From Ailurus styani (taxonomy: Eukaryota; Chordata; Mammalia; Carnivora; Ailuridae): a DNA stretch of 64,000 bases. Each line of letters opens with the position of its first letter. Positions within the stretch are counted from its first letter, which is position 1. Positions 11,051 to 20,060 of the stretch are shown one piece after another. Position numbers and translations under genes: made by a program. Under the pieces are notes generated by a model. That model had not been told where the DNA came from. It did not search any database and worked only from the letters and a program-made list of their open reading frames with translations. The stretch spans positions 1 through 64,000 of the forward strand of contig LNAC01001953.1 in NCBI GenBank assembly GCA_002007465.1. The letters are read 5' to 3'.

Positions 11051-11450
11051 TGAGTTTAGCCTATGTTCAAGGGGAGGGTATTACACCGAGTATCAGTACA
11101 GAAGGTATCGGGGGCCATTGTTGAGGTCCCTTGTGGTGTAATATGCATTTTTAACGTTAATGATAAAGTTGAATATTTTTGGATATTTGCTTCTATTTGT
11201 TGCTCATATTTTTATGGAGTGGTTATCCTTTTTCTTATTGATACTTAAGGGTTCTTTATATATAGGGAAATTGGCTCTATAATTGTGATATGGATTACAG
11301 ATATGTTTCTTATTTTTCTAATTATCTTTTGACTTTGCTTTTGGCCCTGTGTGTGTATATGTATATACATTTATATATATACATATATACATATATTTAT
11401 GTAGTGAAACTAATAGTCTTTCTTTTAAGGCTCTGAACCTGTGTACTCCT
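11051..11450 (-). repeat. old L1/HAL1-like remnant with TA-rich microsatellite
   Basis: Antisense LINE-like text (gggttctttatatatagg near 11250, cttttgactttgctttt near 11328) precedes a TA/CA-rich run at 11350-11400. No open frame is meaningful. Confidence 0.5.
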
Positions 11451-11801
11451 TAGAAACAGAAGCTGCCTTCAGTCCCTTGGGTGCCCACACAGGCCAGCAT
11501 ATAGTATAGGGTTTGGGAATTTATTCGTATGAAGAAGAGAGAACCCCATTCTTTGTGATGAGTCTGATCTCTCTGCTTTACATATAGCAGAAGTTCAAAT
11601 TGGTGGTCTGCTGAGTGGTCAGGAACCTTGGGGCCCGTGGAAGTGGGGGTAAAGAGGAGGGAGGTCTGGCAGGTATCGTGCCTTAGCCAAGAAAGGCAGG
11701 AGGGCAAGGGGCTGGTGGGAGGGGAGAAGCAAGTGGGTGGAGAGTTCTGTGAGGGAAGGGATCGAAGCCTGGATTGACTGCCATAGGGACTGAGGCCAGC
11801 T
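11451..11801. other. intron 1 sequence left of provirus remnant
   Basis: No convincing exon or repeat seen. Minus-strand frames at 11450-11909 lack domains and run into the LTR. Confidence 0.4.
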
Positions 11802-12253
11802 TGTTGCATCCCCTTGGTGAGGGAAGATTCCCATCCTAGGGTTATAGGGTGGCTGAACATGGGACACCCAGCCCTGAACTGTTGAGAAATACTGCAGGTT
11901 ATTAATCACATGTACTCCTAGCCTGAGAGGGGGCAGTGGATGCTGTACAGGGCCCTCAGGAGGGAGAGCTTGGGAGCAGAGTGAACCTGGAGGGGCAGTG
12001 GGAGGCCTTGTGTGATATCAAAAGGGTGGAGGAGCCCCTGGCTTCTATGGGAGGGCGTGACTGGCACGTTCACAGGGACCTAGCAGGGAAGTAGAGAGAG
12101 CCCACTACTCAGGGATAAGAGGGCACCATCCCTATGATAAGAAGGGCTGTGAGAACAGCAGGGTGGGACTTGTGGTTAGGCTACTCAGGACCCTCCTGCT
12201 TTGCCCCCAGTTCAGAGTAGTACATAATACTGCTAGTTTGAGGTCTCACACCA
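11802..12253 (-). repeat. 3' LTR of the ERV-L-like remnant
   Basis: It starts TGTTGCATC on the + strand and ends ...TCACACCA, giving TG...CA termini on the minus strand. It aligns along its length with 15260-15740: shared blocks are the 'ggtgagggaagattcccatcctag' region, 'gggagcagagtgaa', 'gaggagcccctggcttctatggga', and the terminal 'tcacaccac'. Confidence 0.7.
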
Positions 12254-12278
12254 CATTGACTGTATGATGCCTTGACAC

Positions 12279-12634
12279 TGTTGCGGAAGTTCAGAGGCGA
12301 CTGAGAAACTCAAGCGGCACGCGGAGAGCTGGGAGAACACAGCTTTATTAACGCTGGTGGGCCCCATGGAATCGTTTCACAAAGGCTGAGCACCGGGTAT
12401 GATTGGGGAGGGTATTTATAGGCAAACTAGGAATTTTTTGCGGGGTCTCACCGCTGATTGGCTTGGGGCCATGCGGCAGGTCTTTGTCTAGGTCTTTCAT
12501 GGGGTCTCACTGCTGATTGGCTCAGGACCATGTGGCAGGTCTTTGTCTATGCGGGAGTGACTTGGTAAAGAAGTGTCAAGTCATCCCTGGGCGCTCCCAG
12601 TCTCAGTGAGGCGACCATTTTGGGCTTTTCAACA
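12279..12634 (-). repeat. solo LTR of a younger ERV with duplicated U3 block
   Basis: The termini TGTTGCGGAA...TTTTCAACA form an inverted TGTTG/CAACA pair. On the minus strand it shows CCAAT boxes (ATTGG on + at 12457-12461 and 12516-12520), TATAAATA (12413-12420) and AATAAA (12344-12349) in the order and spacing of U3-R-U5. A 49-bp block is tandemly repeated (12442-12490 and 12501-12549) within U3. No internal viral genes adjoin it, so it is a solo LTR. No clean target duplication was seen. Confidence 0.8.
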
Positions 12635-13861
12635 CCAACTTAAACCCTGGTGGTGACTGGGACTTCTAGGGAGCAAAGTGCCTCCCAAGCAAGTGAAGCA
12701 GCCCCTTGACCTGATGGGAGAGGGCCCCATGGTGAACTTATAGGGGTTCCCCATTACAGCCAATAAAGGCAGTGCTTTTATTGGGCCTCTGTTGGGGGTG
12801 CAGAGTACATGTTTTCCCAGGAGCATGAATCCAGATTAAAATCAATGCCAGATTATTCAACCTCCCACCCCGAATGGGGTAGCTCATTTGCTACCTTGTA
12901 GCTTAAATAGGAGTTGTTGGAGAAGAACAGCAGCCTCTCAAACCCACTGGCTGTTCGGGGTCTGCAGGGGAGGTGAGAGTTTACTGAGTCCTTCCTGTAG
13001 AGCCAGCATTGTATCCCCTGCATATCCAGGAGGGCCTGGCCATGGTCTGTAACTTGTAACACCAAGGAGGATGAGGGGTGTCTTAGTGAGGCCTTGTATT
13101 GTGGCCTTACTACCTGTGGAGACAGCGGTGACTTTGACCTATATTTGGGGTGTCTCTGAGGCAAGAGTGCCCCAAGTTCTTCCTTACCCTGAAGGGGACA
13201 ACCTAGACAGCAGCTTGGGAGTTGGTGAAAGGTGCAGATGCAGACATTTGCTGGCCAGGGCATCCGGTGCTAAATGGCATTCTAAAGTTTACCTACTTTT
13301 GCTGACTGTTGGGTGGGTTGTGTCCTTTATTAGAGACATAAACATTCCACTGAGCTCTGTCATGTAGTACAGTGGTCATACCACCCATAAAGTATACAGA
13401 CTCCATTGCCGTTCACTCAGGTGATGTTGTGGGGCCTCCTCACACAGCCAAGGGGACCAGGGGAAGGGTGACCTCCTCTGGTGTGGGTGGCATTTGGTAA
13501 GGAAGAACAGGGGAGACCTCTTCCTGGAGGTGGTGTATGCCAGGGGGCCCAGGTTTGACTCTGTCCTGCATTGAGGAAGCCTCAATAGCTATGCTTCCCA
13601 AGGCTCAATGGGCAGCTGGGTATGGAGGGTCACAAGCCAGGGTCTGTGAAAGCTTCTCTTTCCAGGAGAGCCCAGTGTGTGGCCAGCAGTTGCTGCTTGG
13701 TTGGTGTCTAGTGTAGGCAAGGAAGGTATTTTCTTGCATCTGAATGGACACTGTGTGTCCATTATGGATATATGGCCCAGAGACCAGGAGGCATAAGAGG
13801 AGGTTGCTAAAGCTTTTTCAGTGAAAGAATATTTGAAGGCACTGATGGGACTGCCTGTTGA
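12635..13861 (-). repeat. ERV-L-like internal region, distal part, no protein recognised
   Basis: This lies between the younger LTR and the SINE. Given the LTR pair it should be provirus interior downstream of reverse transcriptase. Minus-strand frames (12853-13263, 13376-13585) are broken and I could not assign them to a viral protein with confidence. Confidence 0.4.
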
Positions 13862-14060
13862 CTTTATTTATTTTTTTTAAAGACTTTATTTATTTATTAG
13901 AGCGAGCAAGAGAGAGAGAAAGAGCACAGAGGGAGAGGGAGAGGGGGAAGCAGACTTCCCGCTGAGCAGTGAGCCCGATGTGGGGCTCCATCCCAGGACC
14001 TCAAGGTCATGACGTGAGCGCAGGCAGATGCTTAACTGACTATACCAGCCAGGCATCCCA
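13862..14060 (-). repeat. CAN-SINE inserted in provirus remnant
   Basis: It runs from the T-rich tail through AAAGACTTTATTTATTTATT to the head ending near CAGCCAGGCATCCC. The target duplication TGCCTGTTGA lies at 13852-13861 and 14061-14070. It is an older, more diverged SINE type. Confidence 0.93.
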
Positions 14061-14289
14061 TGCCTGTTGATTTTAATTTGGGCAGACTCTAGGGCCTTTT
14101 GTTGGAGGTGTCCATTTAAGGCAGGCTTCTTTGCAAGTGACAGCATAAATGGGCATAAGTAAAATGTGTAGATGAGCACTGTGTTGCCTCTGGAATCCAG
14201 AAAGGGCTAAAAGATTTGGGGCTTGTATTAACAGTGTGTGTGCTGAGAGGTTAGTAGCTGTTTTCTGATAATGTCAAGGATGGAGTTGC

Positions 14290-14900
14290 TCCGGGTTTAC
14301 CAAAATAATTTCCATGAATTTGCCAGGGTGGCTGGCTTTGCCCTACCTGTGGATTCATGGCCCACCCTCTCTTTGTGAGCTTCTTTCTGAGTATTTGGAT
14401 GTCCATAATGAGTGTGTCACATGAGTCTTCCTGGAGGAAGACATCATAATGTAATGTCAGACCTGTGCTCCTCGAGAAAGGTACAAGCAGTTAAGATGTT
14501 GGCAAAGATTGTGCATGGCAGAGCTGGTGAGGTACCCAGTGAGTAGCCTGGAAAGGTCTGCTGTGTCCATTTAGAGTTGAAGGTCACTGGAGCCAAGAGG
14601 CTATTGAAGTAGGCACTGAATAGAACACATTAGCCAGAACTAAAGTAGCAAAATACTTATTGGTTGCTAGTTGGGTGGAGTCAGTAATCTCAGTAACATT
14701 GGATGGGGGCCTCAGTGGATGGAACCAGAGCATTTAGGTTGTGGTCATGCACTCTGAGGCACCTTTATTTCCAGGTTTAAGAACAGGCCAAATTGGACCT
14801 AAAAGAAGCAATGGGGGTAATCACTCCTTCACCAACTAGGTCTTGTATGATCAATTTTAATCCTTGAAAACCCTGTGTTAGCTTACACCGGACTGTGTTA
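14290..14900 (-). pseudogene. broken retroviral reverse transcriptase remnant
   Basis: On the minus strand, reading from 14900 leftwards, the text follows the order of ERV-L-type reverse transcriptase: the N-terminal fingers region, then about 450 bases later the segment just past the catalytic centre. It contains in-frame stops and frame changes, and the metal-binding YxDD motif is not preserved. It is a dead remnant. Confidence 0.6.
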
Positions 14901-15241
14901 ACTATTTTAGTTCAGCAGATGGGGGTGTTTCATGGGGTCTTATTTTGGCAATTTAATTTATAATCAGACTAGGTGGCAGGAGTGTCAGAGAGCACTTGCC
15001 AGATACAGACTGCCCCCCAGAAGGCACCTCCTGCCAGGACACAGCCAGTTGGCAGTAATTCTTGACTTGGTTATATGGGAAGTGGTGGCCGTGCCCAGGA
15101 GAGATAGTGAACAGAACATGGAGCAGGCTAATGCACAAGTTGGCCAGCAAGCAGTTCGCAGCTCTGTCCCAGGCAGTCCTGGTCACGTCAGCAGCTAGTT
15201 AGCAAAGAGCAGCTGGTGAAAGCTGACCAGGGTTGGGCTGT

Positions 15242-15258
15242 CCTATTTATGATGCCAA
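15242..15258 (-). other. putative tRNA-Leu primer-binding site
   Basis: It sits one base inside the right (5') LTR. It matches the expected Leu-tRNA primer site at about 12 of 17 positions by my reading, with the invariant TGG at the correct place. This supports an ERV-L assignment and fixes the inner border of the 5' LTR. Confidence 0.55.
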
Positions 15259-15259
15259 C

Positions 15260-15740
15260 TGTTGGAATCACCTCCTCTTCACTTCAGTGGTGAGGGAGGG
15301 GTTCCCACCCTAGCATTATGGAGATGGCCCAAACACATGATGACCCCAGCACTGAACAAAGGAATTCCCTGAGTTTATCAGTTACGTGTACTCACAGCCC
15401 CAGGGGAAGAGGATGCTGCCTACCCCCCAGAGACATACAGGGTTGCACTGGGGAGCAGAGTGAATGGCCAGGAGCTCCAGGAGGCAGGCTTTGTAGTAAC
15501 AATAGGATGAGGTGCCCCTGGTTCCCATGGGAAGGTGTGGGCTGGCAGGAACTAAAATCCCCCTTCTTGTGGATAAGCAGGGACTGTGCCTGGTCCCCTT
15601 GATAAGGAGGGTTGCTTGACTAGAGGACCTTGTCAGTTGGAGCAGAGTGGGGAAGGGAAGTTACAGGCGACCATTTGAGGCCCTCTTGGTTTCAGCAAAT
15701 GTCAAGGCAGCAAATCATCATTATTTTAGGCCTTACACCA
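15260..15740 (-). repeat. 5' LTR of the ERV-L-like remnant
   Basis: It begins TGTTGGAATC on the + strand and ends CTTACACCA. It is collinear with 11802-12253 but clearly diverged, implying an old insertion. Confidence 0.7.
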
Positions 15741-16184
15741 CTCAGCCTCTAGAAGGGTGATGGGATTTATTTTTGTTTCTATGATTCTATTTATTTGTTC
15801 ACTCATTCATGCAACACGTGTGTGTGTGTATGTGAGAGAGAGGGAGATAGACAGAGCAGCACTGTCCAGGACCCAACAGCCAGGCCCCAGTCTCACAGCA
15901 TCACAGTCAAGCAGGGAGGGACAGACAGCAGATGCGTAAGTCAGCATTGGACAGCAGAAAGGGGTATGAAGACAAGCAGGCCAGCTGTGTCTCAGCCTTA
16001 GAGGGGAAGGCTAGAGGAGGCCTGAGGACTAGAGGCTGGAATGAGGCCTGAGTGACATGAGGGAGCTGCCTAGAGAAATCGTGCGTGAGAACATCTGGCC
16101 CTGGGTGGGAGGGCGTGCTCTGGATCTACGTTTTCACCTATGGGTGTGTTCTGCCAGTCACATCAGAAGCAGTAAATAAAGCAG
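15741..16184. other. intron 1 unique sequence with short TG/GA runs
   Basis: A TGTGTGTGTATGTGAGAGAG-like run lies at 15820-15850. Nothing else recognised. Confidence 0.5.
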
Positions 16185-16200
16185 AACCCCTCCTCTTATT

Positions 16201-16411
16201 TTATTTATTTATTTATTTTAAAAATTTTATTTATTTGACAGAGAGAGAGAGAGAGAGATATCACAAGTAGGCAGAGAGGCAGGCAGCGAGAGAGGAGGAA
16301 GCAGGCTCCCTGCTGAGCAGAGAGCCCGATGTGGGCCTCGATCCCAGGACCCTGAGATCATGACCTGAGCCGAAGGCAGAGGTTTTAACCCACTGAACCA
16401 CCCAGGCGCCC
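16201..16411 (-). repeat. CAN-SINE, young type
   Basis: Complete, with body CACAAGTAGGCAGAGAGGCA and head ending CCCAGGCGCC. It has an exact 16-bp target duplication AACCCCTCCTCTTATT at 16185-16200 and 16412-16427. Confidence 0.96.
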
Positions 16412-16427
16412 AACCCCTCCTCTTATT

Positions 16428-17180
16428 GAAAATGTAATTGGCTTGATCTCTGAGACCTTAACAAGATGGGGAAGAATTCAGGTCTTTTAAGAAGACTGTT
16501 GGGCTCAGAACCAGCCCAGGCTCAAGGTGACCATGAAAGGAATAGGAGGCCATTCGGAAGTTGTGCTGCTGGGAAGATAACCAGTACCCACTGAAGAATC
16601 AGAAAGGAAAGCTAAGAATGGTGGTGTGCATTCCAAAGTCCTCTGCCCACCCTCTGCAGGCCCTCTAATTGTCCTACAAAGACACAACCCCCTAAAAATT
16701 GAGGGGGTTGGAATAGATGAGGGATTCATGCGTTAGGCCTGGGATCCTGATTTACTGGTCTGTGCCTGGGCCTGAATTGCAGGTTTCAGCTCATTCTGAT
16801 GGCAGAATAGACTGAAAACCACTGATGGTGTCCCAACCCTCATGATTAGAAACTAGAGGCCCAATCGGGCAGGGACTTGTTTAGGGTCACCCGGGAAACC
16901 ACCTGATGTTTGCCCCAGATTTTACCCTGCTGCCTAGCGAGGGCCCGGAATCTAGTTCAAGCTCTTTGAGATTTTCTACTGTGCTACTGAACTATTTAAA
17001 ATCACATTCTTGATTTTCTGGATTATGGCCCAGTAAACCATGTTGACAGATTTTGTTCTCAACTAGCACAGGAAAGTAACTTTTTTCATGTAATGACATC
17101 TTTTATTTATTTTGGGTGACAGTTTATGTTTTGATGGTTATGTAATCACAATAGAATGTTCAGAAAATTCTAAAACAAAG
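16428..17180. other. intron 1 unique sequence
   Basis: No exon, RNA gene or recognisable repeat seen. Confidence 0.45.
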
Positions 17181-17190
17181 GTCACTTTTT

Positions 17191-17282
17191 TTTTTTTTAA
17201 GATTTTATTTCTTTGACAGAGACACAGTGAGAGAAGGAACATAAGCAGGGGAAGTGGGAGAGGCAGAAGCAGGCTTCTTGCT
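17191..17282 (-). repeat. CAN-SINE, 5'-truncated
   Basis: Only the tail and body (to AGAAGCAGGCTTCTTGCT) are present; the tRNA head is missing. GTCACTTTT repeats at 17181-17189 and 17283-17291, so the truncation happened during insertion rather than by later deletion. Confidence 0.85.
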
Positions 17283-17402
17283 GTCACTTTTGATTCTACC
17301 ACTCAGAAGTAGCCACTTTTAGCATCTTGATGTATATCCTTCTGAACTTTCACTGCTTATGTTCACTGCTATGTGTGTTTATGTTAATTTCTCATTTGAT
17401 TT

Positions 17403-17601
17403 CTTTTTTCTTAAGGTTTTTATTTATTTGACACAGAGAGAGAGATCAGATCACAAGTAGGCAGAGAGGCAGGCAGAAAGAGAGGAGGAAGCAGGCTCCC
17501 CGCTGAGCAGGGAGCTCGATGCGGACCTCGATCCCAGGACCCTGAGATCATGACCTGAGCCGAAGGCAGAGGCTTTAACCCACTGAGCCACCCAGGTGCC
17601 C
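17403..17601 (-). repeat. CAN-SINE, young type
   Basis: Complete element ending CCACCCAGGTGCCC. The target duplication TCTCATTTGATTT lies at 17390-17402 and 17602-17614. Confidence 0.95.
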
Positions 17602-17614
17602 TCTCATTTGATTT

Positions 17615-18100
17615 TTTAAACAGAAATGAGAAACATTTTCATAATGATTAAGAACTTGCTTAATCAGGAATCTCTTTCTCTGGGGAATTATGTAAGTGAC
17701 TGTCTGTTTCCATATCTTCTGTACTGATGAGAATAGTTCGAGGTCCCACTGTGTATAATTATACATTGTATTAGGATGCTTGACCAAATTCAAAGCTATG
17801 AAGAAATTGCAAGGTTGCTGAAATCAGAAGAAAGTGACCACTTTTTGGGGGCCCCTCCAGCTGGGTGCCATGGGAGCAGTGTGATCAGTGTCCAGAGAAA
17901 CCAGGTGAGCTCTGAGCTTTTCTGTTGTAAACCAGTTAACTTCTGCAACTCCATTCTCAAAAACATGCCATTTCTCTCTGCTTTCTGCTGGTTCAGACTT
18001 TTGTTGGAACATAGGGACCCAAACCACAGATGGTAGGCAGCAGCAGATGGGAGAAAGTCAAGGAGTGGACCACAGGGAGGGCAGTGGAGGCAGTCTGTAC
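17615..18100. other. intron 1 unique sequence
   Basis: The frame at 17776-18036 has no domain. Nothing further recognised. Confidence 0.4.
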
Positions 18101-18636
18101 TTAAAGAGTTAGGGTCTCAGTCCTGCTTCTGGTACTGACATGTGTGATGATCTTGGGCAAAGCCTCTCAGGGCCTTCAATTTCTTTCTTTTTTTTTAATT
18201 TAAATTCAATTAGCCAACATATTAGTTTTTGATGTAGTGTTCAGTGATTCATTTGTTGCATATAAAATCCAGTGCTCATCACAACACATGCCCTCCTTAA
18301 TGCTCGTCACCTGGTCACCCCATGCCCCCATTCCCCTTCCCTCTAGCAACCCTCAGTTTGTCCCCGGAGTCAAGAATCCTCATGGTTTGTCTCCCTCTCT
18401 GTTTTCTTCCCATTCAGTTTCCATCCCTTCTCCTATGATACTCTGCACTATTCCTTATATTCCACATATGAGTGAAAGCATGTGATAATTATCTTCCTCT
18501 GCCTGGCTTACTTCACATAGCATTATATCTTCCAGTTACATCTCTGTTGATGTAAATGATAGGTAGTCATCATTTCTGATGGCTGAGTCATATTTCATTG
18601 TAGATATGGACAAATCTTCTTTATCCATTCATCTGT

Positions 18637-19601
18637 ATTTTTTTTTCATTTTATTTTTTTCAGTGATCCAAGATTCATTATCTATGCACCACACCCAGTG
18701 CTCCATGCAATACATGCCCTCCTTAATACCCGCCACCAGGCTCACCCATCCCCACACCCCTCTCCCCTCCATAACCCTCAGTTTGTTTCTCAGAGTCCAC
18801 AGTCTCTCCTGGTTTGTCTCCCCCTCCGATTTATTCCAATTCACTTTTCCTTTCCTTCTCCTAATGTCCTCCATTTTATTCCTTCTGTTCCACAAGTAAG
18901 TGAAACCATATGATAATTTCATTTCTCTGCTTGACTTATTTCACTCACCATAATCTCCTCCAGACCCGTCTGTGTTAATACAAAAGTTGGGTTTTCATCC
19001 TTTCTGATGGCCGCGTAATATTCCATTGTATATATGGACCACATCTTCTTTATCCATTCATTTGTTGAAGGGCATTTTGGCTCTTTTGGAGTTTGACAGT
19101 TGTGAACATTTATGCTGTGAATGTTGGGGTACATATGGCCCTTCTTTTCACTACGTCTGTATCTTTAAGGTAAATACCCAGTAGTGCAATTGCAGGGTCA
19201 TAGGGCAGCTCTATTTTTAATTTTTTGAGGAATCTCCGCACTGTTTTCCAAAGTGGCTGTACCAACTTGCATTCCTACCAACAGTGTAAGAGGGTTCCCC
19301 TTTCTCCACATCCTCTCCAACCCTTGTTGTTTCCTGTCCTGTTTATTTTGGCCATTCTAACTGGTGGAAGGTGGTATCTCAATGTGGTTTGACTTGAATT
19401 TCCCTGATGGCTAGTGATGATGAACATTTTTTCATGTGTCTGTAACCCACGGAATGGGAGAAGATATTGGCAAATGACATTATAGACAAAGGGCTGATAT
19501 CCAAGATCTGTAAAGAACTTCTCAAACTCAACACCCAAAAACCAGATAATCATGTCAAAAAATGGGCAGAAGACATGAACAGACACTTCTCCACAGAAGA
19601 T
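18637..19601 (-). mobile_element. second L1 with 5' inversion, inserted into the first
   Basis: The 3' part (18637-19444) is antisense: T-run, 3' UTR (cagtgatccaagattcatta) and the ORF2 C-terminus. The 5' part (about 19445-19601) is the immediately preceding ORF2 stretch but in the opposite (+) orientation. This is the twin-priming pattern of L1 insertion. The duplication ATCCATT/CCATCTGT lies at 18623-18636 and 19602-19615, within the host L1. Confidence 0.85.
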
Positions 19602-19627
19602 ATCCATCCATCTGTTGAAGGGCATCT

Positions 19628-19677
19628 NNNNNNNNNNNNNNNNNNNNNNNNNNNNNTTTTTGACATGATTATCTGGN
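19628..19677. other. assembly gap and ambiguous base
   Basis: 29 N at 19628-19656 and one N at 19677. The 20 bases between them (from 19657) are the reverse complement of sequence at about 19541-19560. Sequence here should not be trusted. Confidence 0.98.
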
Positions 19678-20060
19678 ACATTGGGGTGCATATAGCCCTT
19701 CTTTTCACTACATCTGTATCTTTGGGGCAAATACCCAGTAGTGCAATTCCTGGGTCATAGGCTAGCTCTATTTTTAACTTCTTGAGGAACCTCCATACTG
19801 TTTTCCAGAGTGGCTGCCTCAGCTTGCCTTCCCACCAACAGTGTAGGAGGGTTCCCCTTTCTCCACATCCTTGCCAACACCTGTTGTTTCCTGACTTGTT
19901 AATTTTAGCCATTTTGACTGGTATCTCATTGTGTTTTTGATTTGTATTTCCCTGATGCCAGGTGATGTGGAACATTTTTTCATGTGCCTGCTGGGCCTTC
20001 GATTTCTCATTTGCAAAAACAGAAGGTTGTACTTCCTGGTGAACATCCTAGAGACACTTT

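Larger units (their letters stand above)
11802..15740 (-). mobile_element. degenerate ERV-L-like provirus remnant, antisense
   Basis: Two diverged direct repeats (11802-12253 and 15260-15740) flank internal sequence that, on the minus strand, resembles retroviral reverse transcriptase with stops and frameshifts (about 14290-14900). Directly inside the right LTR, the minus strand reads TTGGCATCATAAATAGG, a good partial match to a tRNA-Leu primer-binding site, the hallmark that named ERV-L. Gag, integrase and envelope were not recognised. A younger LTR (12279-12634) and a CAN-SINE (13862-14060) have inserted. It is defective: no frame exceeds about 140 codons. The family call is inference from the primer site and reverse transcriptase style. 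Confidence 0.7.
18185..19992 (-). mobile_element. L1 insertion (outer) interrupted by a second L1
   Basis: An antisense, 5'-truncated L1. The 3' UTR begins near 18190 (gccaacatattagtttttga) and the ORF2 end is around 18480-18636. It is interrupted at 18637-19601 and resumes at 19602. A near-exact 15-bp target duplication GGGCCTTC(A/G)ATTTCT lies at 18170-18184 and 19993-20007. An assembly gap (19628-19656) falls inside it. ORF2 is broken. Confidence 0.85.
18101..20060 (+). repeat. MIR remnant split by L1 insertion
   Basis: The MIR-like text at 18101-18184 (tcagtcctgcttctggtact, then cttgggcaaagcctctcagg) resumes at 19993 with gggccttcgatttctcattt. The intervening 1.8 kb is the L1 nest. Only the two outer pieces belong to the MIR. 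Confidence 0.6.
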
